Shown in pieces: positions 56,770 through 64,000 of a stretch of 64,000 bases of DNA. Under the pieces are notes generated by a model, which was not told where the DNA came from, ran no database searches, and was given only the letters and a program-made list of their open reading frames with translations. This stretch comes from an uncultured Verrucomicrobiota bacterium (lineage in GTDB: Bacteria > Verrucomicrobiota > Verrucomicrobiia > Methylacidiphilales > UBA1321). Positions within the stretch are counted from its first letter, which is position 1; each line of letters begins with the position of its first letter. The stretch is taken from contig CAIPBM010000145.1 in assembly GCA_903863295.1 (NCBI GenBank), positions 53,730 to 117,729 of the forward strand, in the 5' to 3' direction. The position numbers were made by a program, and so were the translations under genes.

Positions 56770-57150
56770 TCAGGTGCTGGCAGGAGTTCTTTCCTTGAGC
56801 CAGCGCAGTGCGTCCTCGTGCTGAGATTCCGAAAAGTGTTTGACCTGCACATGCACAAGATGGCCGGCGATTTTGGGCAATTCCCCCAGAAGTTTGCTGT
56901 CAGTGACCATCGCCAGTCGGACAATTTTCTGGTGATGGCTTTTGACGAACTGCATGTGAGCCAGAAACGCATCGACATTCGCCCAGCCGGGAAATGCTTT
57001 GGCGTGAATCATCAAGCCCGACAGTTTTCCATGTTCCACGATATATGGATCGATCTCGCATGCTAGAGCGTCGAAGTCGGTTGCTTCGAGCGGCGCGTCC
57101 GGTTCGAGAATGAGTATCCCTTCCGGCAAAAGCAGTTGGTGTTTAAGCAT
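56770..57150 (-). CDS. SpoIIAA-like (STAS-related) protein
   Basis: The 126-residue protein matches the SpoIIAA-like domain found in many bacteria: ILILEPDAPLEATDFDALAC, GLMIHAKAFPGWANVDAFLAH and RLAMVTDSKLLGELPKIAGH. Its role is unknown. It has the same operon context as the carbohydrate enzymes. It is not an anti-sigma antagonist in the strict sense, and nothing in it shows a catalytic site. Confidence 0.72.
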   Translation of the reverse strand: MLKHQLLLPEGILILEPDAPLEATDFDALACEIDPYIVEHGKLSGLMIHAKAFPGWANVDAFLAHMQFVKSHHQKIVRLAMVTDSKLLGELPKIAGHLVHVQVKHFSESQHEDALRWLKERTPAST

Positions 57151-57275
57151 GGGTAGTCGTCCTATTTCTGTTTTCTGTCACTACAGGTTCATCCACTAAC
57201 TTTTTGAATTCCTTCGTTAGCTTCCTTAATTTAATCCATCTATTTCTTGCCCGCGAATCGGTTGCTTTGATGTAA

Positions 57276-59648
57276 TTATTGCTGAGTCCACTTCCAGTTT
57301 CGGATCTCCGGCATGTCTTCTCCGTTTTTGTCGATGTACTGCTTGTGCTCGATCAGCTTGTCCTGGAGCTGTTGTTTGAGATAAGCCCCTTTACTGCCGG
57401 TCTGTGGGACACGATGGATAACGTCCATCACAAGGTGGAAACGATCCAGATCGTTCAGCACGGTCATGTCGAATGGCGTAGAGATCGTGCCCTCTTCCTT
57501 GTAACCCCGAACATGAATATTGGCGTGATTAGTCCGGCGGTAGGTCAGTCGGTGAATCAGCCAAGGGTAGGCGTGGAAGGCGAAGATGACGGGTTTATCT
57601 TTAGTGAAAAGCTCATCGAAATCGCTGTCGGTTAACCCGTGGGGATGCTCGCTTTTCGGCTGCAATCGCATGAGATCGACCACGTTGATTACCCTGACCT
57701 TCAATTCGGGCAAGTGTTCACGCAGGATGGAGACGGCCGCCAGTGTCTCCAGCGTCGGGACATCCCCACAGCAAGCCATGACTACATCCGGCTCGTTGCT
57801 CTGGTCGTTACTGGCCCACTGCCAAATGCCTATGCCCTCGGTACAATGCTTGACGGCGGCATCCATCGTCAGCCATTGCGGTGATGGGTGTTTTCCCGCG
57901 ATCACAACATTGACGTAGTGACGGCTACGCAAGCAGTGGTCCATCACCGACAGCAGACAGTTGGCATCCGGAGGAAGGTAAACCCGCACCACTTCGGCCT
58001 TCTTGTTCACGACATGGTCAATGAAACCGGGATCCTGGTGGGTGAAGCCGTTGTGATCCTGACGCCAGACATGGGAGGCCAGCAAGTAGTTCAGTGAAGC
58101 GATTTTTCGACGCCATGGTAAGCGCGATGTGATCTTGAGCCACTTGGCGTGCTGATTGAACATCGAATCGACGATGTGAATGAAGGCCTCGTAGCAATTG
58201 AAGACTCCATGCCGTCCGGTCAGCAGATAGCCCTCGAGCCATCCTTCACATTGGTGTTCGCTGAGCATTTCTATGACGCGCCCATCCGGGGAGAGAAATT
58301 CGTCGTTCGACATGGTGGCAGCATCCCATTGGCGCTTGGTTACATCGAAGAGGGCTTCGAGACCATTAGAGAGCGTTTCGTCAGGTCCAAAGACGCGAAA
58401 ATTGCGCTGCTCATCGTTTAGTTTCGCTACATCGCGCAGGAAGGGGCCAAGCACATGCGTATCGCCAATGCCAAGTACCCCCGGCGCTGAAACCTTTTCC
58501 GCGTATTCTCGAAAATCAGGCATGTGTAGATCGCGCAGCAAAAGGCCACCGTTGGCGTGCGGATTCGCGCCCATCCGTCGTTCGCCCTTGGGCGCAAGTT
58601 CAGCCAACTCCGGCATCAGTCGCCCCTGTTCATCGAAGAGTTCCTCGGGGCGATAGCTCTTCAACCAGTCTTCGAGTTGCTTGAGATGCTCGGGATGGGT
58701 GGCGGGATCGGAGAGCGGTACCTGATGCGCGCGGAACGTGCCTTCCACCTGGAGGCCATCAACTATTTTAGGGCCTGTCCAGCCCTTGGGCGATTTTAGG
58801 ACGACCATCGGCCAGCGCGGACGCGTCAAGTTGCCATGGAGGCGGGCATCCTCTTGGATTTTTTTGATCTGCTGCACAGCCGTGTCGAGCGTTGCAGCCA
58901 TTGCTTCATGCATCAGATCAGGTTCGTGACCCTCGACAAAATGGGGATCCCATCCGTAGCCGCGAAGCAACTGTTCCAATTCCTCGTGGGTAATTCGGGC
59001 GAGCACAGTCGGGTTGGAAATCTTGTATCCGTTGAGGTGCAGGATCGGAAGCACCGCGCCGTCGGTAGCAGCATCGAGAAACTTGTTGGAATGCCACGCT
59101 GTAGCTAACGGTCCAGTTTCAGCTTCGCCATCGCCGACGACACAAGCGACAAGGAGATCGGGATTATCGAACACCGCTCCGAACGAATGGCTGAGGGAAT
59201 AGCCTAACTCACCGCCTTCGTGAATCGAACCCGGAGTTTCCGGCGAGGCATGGCTGGGAATTCCGCCGGGAAATGAGAATTGAAGAAAGAGTTTCCGAAG
59301 ACCTGCTTCGTCCTGAGTGATATTGGGATAAACTTCGCTGTACGTTCCCTCAAGGTAGGTATTGCCCACAACCGCTGGACCTCCATGCCCGGGGCCGGAG
59401 ACATAGATCATATTCAGATCATACTTTTTGATGACCCGGTTCAAATGGGCGTAAATGAAGTTCTGACCAGGGGTTGTGCCCCAGTGCCCCAGCAGCATAT
59501 GCTTCACATCCCCGAGCGTGAGTGGATGTTTCAACAGGGGATTATCATAGAGATAAATCTGGCCGACCGACAGGTAGTTGGCGGCGCGCCAGTAAGCATC
59601 GATCTTGTAAAGCAATTCTGGAGAAAGGGTCTTGGCGTTTGCGTGCAT
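57276..59648 (-). CDS. xfp: Xylulose-5-phosphate/fructose-6-phosphate phosphoketolase
   Basis: This 790-residue thiamine-diphosphate enzyme has [46 protein letters not shown] and [20 protein letters not shown], with the later [19 protein letters not shown] and [14 protein letters not shown] typical of phosphoketolases. It splits xylulose-5-phosphate or fructose-6-phosphate with phosphate to give acetyl-phosphate and a shorter sugar phosphate. The dual or single specificity cannot be decided here. Downstream acetate kinase turns acetyl-phosphate into ATP, forming a bifid-shunt-like segment. The histidine kinase ends 21 bases upstream. Confidence 0.94.
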   Translation of the reverse strand: MHANAKTLSPELLYKIDAYWRAANYLSVGQIYLYDNPLLKHPLTLGDVKHMLLGHWGTTPGQNFIYAHLNRVIKKYDLNMIYVSGPGHGGPAVVGNTYLEGTYSEVYPNITQDEAGLRKLFLQFSFPGGIPSHASPETPGSIHEGGELGYSLSHSFGAVFDNPDLLVACVVGDGEAETGPLATAWHSNKFLDAATDGAVLPILHLNGYKISNPTVLARITHEELEQLLRGYGWDPHFVEGHEPDLMHEAMAATLDTAVQQIKKIQEDARLHGNLTRPRWPMVVLKSPKGWTGPKIVDGLQVEGTFRAHQVPLSDPATHPEHLKQLEDWLKSYRPEELFDEQGRLMPELAELAPKGERRMGANPHANGGLLLRDLHMPDFREYAEKVSAPGVLGIGDTHVLGPFLRDVAKLNDEQRNFRVFGPDETLSNGLEALFDVTKRQWDAATMSNDEFLSPDGRVIEMLSEHQCEGWLEGYLLTGRHGVFNCYEAFIHIVDSMFNQHAKWLKITSRLPWRRKIASLNYLLASHVWRQDHNGFTHQDPGFIDHVVNKKAEVVRVYLPPDANCLLSVMDHCLRSRHYVNVVIAGKHPSPQWLTMDAAVKHCTEGIGIWQWASNDQSNEPDVVMACCGDVPTLETLAAVSILREHLPELKVRVINVVDLMRLQPKSEHPHGLTDSDFDELFTKDKPVIFAFHAYPWLIHRLTYRRTNHANIHVRGYKEEGTISTPFDMTVLNDLDRFHLVMDVIHRVPQTGSKGAYLKQQLQDKLIEHKQYIDKNGEDMPEIRNWKWTQQ

Positions 59649-59669
59649 AATAATGTGTCTTTGCTCAGA

Positions 59670-61343
59670 TTAGTTTGGGGGAATATGGGATCGGAGTTCG
59701 TCCAATATCGTCCGGATGACTCTCAGCAGTGTTCCCGCGGTATATGGCTTGGTTAAAAAATGTTTCACACCCGCACCGGATATTTTTGCAACGTTGCCAT
59801 TCGCGTTTAAGCCGCTGGCAGCGATCATTTTGACTTCAGGATTGATTCGCATAATGGCCCGAATGGTGTTGGGACCATCCATGATCGGCATCATCATGTC
59901 GGTGATGACCACGGCGATGCTCTTCCGGTGTTCGGCGTACACGGCGACGCCGTCCGCTCCATCCATGGCTGTCAGAACCCGATAGCCAAACGCCTGCAAC
60001 GTTTGGCTGGTGATGGTGAGGATGGAAGCCTCGTCATCGATGATCAAAATAGTCTCTCCGTTCCCGCGGGGCAAACTGGCCTCCTCTGATTGTTCCTTCC
60101 GGGCGACGGAAGAAATTTCCATCGCAGGCAGGTAAATATTGAAAGCGGTTCCTTTGCCAGGTTCGCTGTAGACGCTTACATGGCCCTCATGGCTTTTTAC
60201 AATCGCCATCACGGTCGAGAGGCCCAAGCCAGTTCCTTTATTGACTTCCTTGGTGGTAAAAAATGGTTCGAAAATTTTGTCCACGACACCAGGAGGCATG
60301 CCTGTTCCAGTATCCGTAACCGTTATGTTCACAAAGCGTCCCGCTTTGGCGTGAATATTCATGGCCGCGTAATGCTCATCCAACACTGCGTTCTGAACAT
60401 TGATGACGAGGCTTCCGCCATTCGGCATTGCATCTCGGGCGTTTACACAAAGATTCAGGAGAATTTGATGGACCTGAGTAGGGTCGCCCAAAATTGTCCA
60501 GGTATCGTTAGGGATGAAAAACTGCAACCGGATATCCTTCGGAAAGGTATCCTTGATGATGTTTTCAAGATCATTGAGCAGATGCTTGGGCTGAAGTTCC
60601 GTCCTTTCACCCTCAAGCCCGCGCGCAAATGAAAGAACCTGGCGCACGATGTCGGCTCCGCGCTTGGCACTGATGTCTATGGTGTCCAGAATGGACTTCG
60701 CTTGGGGATTTTCCGACAAGGTCTTAAGTATGCCTATGGACATCATGATCGGAGCCAGAATATTGTTCAAATCGTGGGCTATACCTCCAGCCAACGTACC
60801 GATGCTTTCCATCCGTTGAGCACGCATGAATTGAGCCTCAATTTTCTTGCGTTCCGTAATATCCGTGTCAATTGAGAGCACTGATTTGGGCTGGCCCGCA
60901 CTGTCTTCGATAAGTGTCCATCGGGCTTCCGTGGTGATCCTGCCTCCGTCTTTCGTCAGATGTTCAAGCTCGCCCTGCCATTCTCCCTTTTTGAGGGTCA
61001 ATTCATTGATTTCTTTGAATTGATTGGAATCGGAGTAAACGAGGTCGCCGACATATTTCCCCTTTGTCTCATCTGTCGTCCATCCGTACATTCTCTCCGC
61101 TCCCTTGTTCCAAAAAAGAATGACCCCCTTCAAATCGCGGACCACTATTGCATCACGCGCTTTATCCAATAAGGCGGCCTGATCGGCTATCTGCGCCTCG
61201 GCTAATTTGCGGTCGGTGATATCCCGGTATGCCCAAATACGTCCATAATGCCTGCCGTCCTTGCCACAAACGGGAGCGGTACGCGCCCTCTGCGGAAATA
61301 GTTTCGGTAGCGGAGGCAAAGGAATACCGCCAAACACTTGCAC
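59670..61343 (-). CDS. Hybrid histidine kinase, N-terminally truncated
   Basis: The protein contains the end of a PAS domain (KDGRHYGRIWAYRDITDRK), a second PAS domain, a HisKA region with phosphoacceptor His in LAGGIAHDLNNILAPIM, the ATPase with CVNARDAMPNGG and FFTTKEVNKGTGLGLSTV, and a C-terminal receiver with phospho-Asp in VVITDMMMPIMDG. The first about 30 residues do not fit the PAS domain and share the start of the GYF gene's antisense. The gene therefore seems to have lost its 5' end near 61270-61300, with ATG 61343 a chance start. It lies upstream of the phosphoketolase operon and may be co-transcribed. Confidence 0.75.
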   Translation of the reverse strand: MQVFGGIPLPPLPKLFPQRARTAPVCGKDGRHYGRIWAYRDITDRKLAEAQIADQAALLDKARDAIVVRDLKGVILFWNKGAERMYGWTTDETKGKYVGDLVYSDSNQFKEINELTLKKGEWQGELEHLTKDGGRITTEARWTLIEDSAGQPKSVLSIDTDITERKKIEAQFMRAQRMESIGTLAGGIAHDLNNILAPIMMSIGILKTLSENPQAKSILDTIDISAKRGADIVRQVLSFARGLEGERTELQPKHLLNDLENIIKDTFPKDIRLQFFIPNDTWTILGDPTQVHQILLNLCVNARDAMPNGGSLVINVQNAVLDEHYAAMNIHAKAGRFVNITVTDTGTGMPPGVVDKIFEPFFTTKEVNKGTGLGLSTVMAIVKSHEGHVSVYSEPGKGTAFNIYLPAMEISSVARKEQSEEASLPRGNGETILIIDDEASILTITSQTLQAFGYRVLTAMDGADGVAVYAEHRKSIAVVITDMMMPIMDGPNTIRAIMRINPEVKMIAASGLNANGNVAKISGAGVKHFLTKPYTAGTLLRVIRTILDELRSHIPPN

Positions 61344-61576
61344 TTAAAGGGTTAAGCTCGACTAATGGGTCATCAACGACTCCAATTTCTAGCCCCATCA
61401 ATCCTGCTCCCGTTCAATCAGAAGGGACTTACTTCGTGTACCAGGATAACAACCAGTACGGGCCATATTCTGAAACGCAAATTCGCGAGTATATTAAAGC
61501 GGGAACGTTCAATGCCGAGACCTCGCAGTATTACGTTGAAGGCACCGGTTGGTTACCTTTAACCCAGTTGCATTAG
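61290..61576 (+). pseudogene. GYF_2-domain protein fragment
   Basis: A plus-strand frame ends at TAG 61574-61576. Its last 48 residues, YFVYQDNNQYGPYSETQIRE to GWLPLTQLH, form a complete GYF_2 (DUF4339-type) domain, preceded by a Ser/Thr/Pro linker. The upstream part becomes antisense to the histidine kinase before 61290, so the native N-terminus is missing. Such domains usually sit at the end or start of larger membrane proteins in this phylum. Confidence 0.5.
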
Positions 61577-61880
61577 TGTGCCATTATTGGAAAAGGGGAA
61601 CACGAGAATTTTTCCTTCGTCGGACGTGACCTACAAGAAAAGTTATCCGTCCCCTTTTATCGTGTCTAGAATCGAACTTCCCCGGACTGCTCCGTTATGT
61701 CCCTGCTTCAACCCGGATTCACTAATCGCAACTTTAAGACGTATTTTAGACATTAGTTGCAGCTTGACTAATCAAATTTTGATGTTTGAGCTAACCTAGG
61801 GTTATTACTTAGATTTTTGCCCTTTCAGCGACAGGATTATGTTAGCTCATCTAACATAATATTTAGACGTAAACAAATAT
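61577..61880. other. Intergenic region with an upstream palindrome
   Basis: No gene can be supported in these 304 bases. The region is AT-rich toward its end and holds the palindrome at 61836-61860 immediately upstream of the secreted-protein start. Confidence 0.5.
61836..61860. promoter_or_regulatory. Perfect inverted repeat upstream of the secreted protein
   Basis: ATTATGTTAG-CTCAT-CTAACATAAT has two perfect 10-base arms and lies 20 bases before ATG 61881. Its AT-rich symmetry suits an operator, and a terminator is unlikely because no U-run follows. Confidence 0.55.
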
Positions 61881-64000
61881 ATGTGCCATCTCGCTCCGCT
61901 TTTATGCGTCTGCCTGATAGCCGCTACCTCCGGTACTCTCCTGGCGGGGACGAAAACGGTCCCCTCCATTACTCCAGCCGGACAGACAACCAACGGGGTG
62001 CTGCTCGGGAATATCGTCAATACATCCCTGGTCAACAAGCTCGGGAATTCTTACTCCATCGTTGATTATGCCATCGACCTGACCAAGGCCGCGAACCCGA
62101 CGACCAGCGATAATAGCGGCTCGAGCTACACGGTTTATGTCCCAAGCACCTACGATGGCTCCAAACCCTATGGACTGCTGATCTATGGTGTGACCAGCAA
62201 CGTCACCAATGGCACCGGCTATTGGTCGGTCCTGACCAAGCTGTGCGACAACGAGAACCTGATCCTGCTCTCCCCGGAGGATGCGGGTAACAGTCTTTTC
62301 TATGACGATTACCGCGCGGGTGCGGGGATTCTAGCCGCGTACCGGGCGCAGGAGCTTTATAACATCGATCCGCGGGGGTTTATGTCGGGGGTATCTCCGG
62401 CAGCGGACGCGAAGTGGCCGGGCTGGGCGGGATGATCCACTCCGATCTGTTCCACGGGACGATCTTATCCTCCGGCATCAATATCCCCCGGCTCACCAAT
62501 AACCAATCGGCCAGTTTCACGGGCGATACGGCTTATTTGCCGATCACCTCCTCCTCGAAAATAACCGAGACCTTCACGGCCAACAGCAGCAACGGTGGCT
62601 ACGATAATCCCGATTATACCAGCTATGGAATCCCGGTCGCGACCCAGGCCGCGATATTGAGCCAGGCGGCCACGCTGAGGCAGCGCAACTTCATTCTCAC
62701 CGGCTCGGCGGATTACCGGGAACCGTTCATGGTGGAGGCTTACCAGTGCGGCTATATGCCTGCGGGGATCAATACCCTGATGACGGACGTGGTGGGGCGC
62801 GGTCATGCCACCTCCGATTCCAATACCTGGCAAGCCTGCATCGATTATCTGGACCGGGATGATGTAACCGCCATCGATGCCCTGGCCTCGAATGGCTTTT
62901 ACTCGCTGGAGGATATCAGCCAGAGCGGCGCGAGCAGCAGCGTGACCTCGACCACCCTAAAACTCACCCCGACGCTGACGTCCAACGCAACCGTCCGTTC
63001 CGCCACTCAATTCTACTGGTGCAACCAGGGCGGCGCGACCCTGCGCTGGATGACCGATATCCAGCCCTACCCGGTCACGAATCAGGTATCAACGTATGGT
63101 GTCTGGCTCGGCAATGAAACCTGGGGCGGTGGTCAACCGACCTCCCTCACCGCTGCGACCGGGCCGGGCATCCTCATCACGGTGAAGCAGACTGCGGCGA
63201 ACAACGAGCTTATCCTCAGCGCCAAGAACGGGGCGGGCACGGTGGTGACTGTCTTCGACGGTTATTTTACTTTCGATAACAACACCACGAGCACGACGAC
63301 AACGCCGACCATCGGGGCGTTCCCGTCAGGCCATCTTTCCGGGAACTCGACTGGCGTTCCGCCGGGCACTTACAAGACCGACCTGCTGACCACAGGCGCC
63401 TCAACCGCCGGATATCTGCCGGGACATCCCGTCGAATTCCGGCTTGATCTCAGCCAGGCAAGCTTCCAGCTCATCCTGAACGGCATCAATATCTCACAGG
63501 TCCTCTCGACCGATTCCGGTACGGGTACAGCCTTGGAATTGACCAACGGCACCGCCAGCGGCACGGCTGGGTACACCAACAACGGGCACATCATTTATGG
63601 CTCTTGGGTTCAGAGCTTTTATCCTTACGTCACCCAATTCTGGAACCAGAACCAGACCAACCTGGCGGATAGTGCAACCAATACCTGGCCTAGCTCCATC
63701 CCGGCGATCTTCACGGCAAGTACGGGTGCCGCAAGTGGCAGCGGTGCGACGCCCTCGCCGCTCCTGATTTACTACCTGCTGGGCACCGATCGCTACATCG
63801 GCACCGATCCCTACCTCAACGTCAACCCAAGCCTCTCCAGCGCGAATACAGCGCTGCATGAAAAGCCCGTCGCGGTCTATCCCAATTACCCGCCCGCGCA
63901 ATTGGTCAATGTTGTCTCCCGCAAAACTCACGGCTCGGCGGGCACATTCGATATCGATCTACCCCAAGGCGGCACCAGCGTGGGGGTGGAGTGTCGGCAG
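61881..64000 (+). pseudogene. Secreted esterase-like protein, frameshifted and running off the window
   Basis: ATG 61881 opens MCHLAPLLCVCLIAATSGTLLAG, a signal peptide. Residues about 80-170 look like an alpha/beta-hydrolase (VYVPSTYDGSKPYGLLIYGV, then NLILLSPEDAGNSLFYDDYR). At 62374-62378 a run of five G shifts the frame: with four G, it would read PRGVYVGGISGSGREVAGLGG, the nucleophile-elbow region. The shifted frame stays open to the window end and contains SRKTHGSAGTFDIDLPQGGTSVGVECRQ, a motif that I associate with long repetitive surface proteins of this phylum. It could be a real phase-variable or mutated gene, or a sequencing error in the homopolymer. Confidence 0.6.

Overview
The window looks like a chromosomal segment of a member of the Verrucomicrobiota. 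The main reasons are a complete four-gene Verru_Chthon pseudopilin cassette (D-B-C-A, 5388-12052), PEP-CTERM-type sorting signals, GH106 and GxGYxYP carbohydrate proteins, two XylR-like (LacI-type sensor plus AraC DNA-binding) regulators, and a tyrosine recombinase of a form I associate with this phylum. No tRNA, rRNA or CRISPR array was seen.

Layout. 1-3494: a frameshifted IS5-like transposase and an intact IS66-family element with exact terminal repeats and an 8-bp target duplication. 3570-5387: an orphan XylR-like regulator, then an AT-rich gap with a perfect heptamer array. 5388-12052: the Verru_Chthon cassette on the minus strand. 12180-14583: a graveyard of IS21, IS1182 and unassigned transposase fragments plus a severed GDSL esterase. 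14587-21380: a minus-strand saccharide cluster (SGNH esterase, GH106 alpha-L-rhamnosidase, exported protein, GxGYxYP protein). 21519-22050: nested IS5-like and IS3 remnants. 22165-37108: a conjugation-type type IV secretion locus (VirB2, B3, B4, a VirB7-like lipoprotein, B5, B6, B8, B9, B10) with a divergent Clp-like AAA+ ATPase and a tail of small regulatory genes. No VirB11, VirD4 or relaxase gene is present. 37850-45227: an eight-gene minus-strand operon for L-rhamnose uptake and non-phosphorylating oxidation, with its own regulator. 45273-46710: a mosaic of gene fragments. 46847-50085: an AbiE-like toxin-antitoxin pair and a tyrosine recombinase. 50116-61343: an eight-gene minus-strand operon combining beta-mannoside phosphorolysis, a eukaryotic-type phosphomannomutase-like protein, mannose-6-phosphate isomerase, phosphoketolase, acetate kinase and a P-type proton ATPase. 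61290-64000: a broken GYF-domain gene and a frameshifted secreted protein that runs off the window.

How the genes fit together. GH106 would release L-rhamnose from polymers. RhaT would import it, and L-rhamnose dehydrogenase, the rhamnonate dehydratase, a second SDR and a fumarylacetoacetase-fold hydrolase would convert it to pyruvate and lactate. In the distal operon, phosphorolysis of beta-mannosides gives mannose-1-phosphate, which can pass through mannose-6-phosphate and fructose-6-phosphate to acetyl-phosphate, and then to acetate plus ATP. The region between is accessory DNA marked by IS fragments.

The most unusual single object is the VirB9 gene at 30244-31839. A complete PEP-CTERM surface-protein precursor is fused in frame to a VirB9/TrbG protein that still has its own signal peptide.
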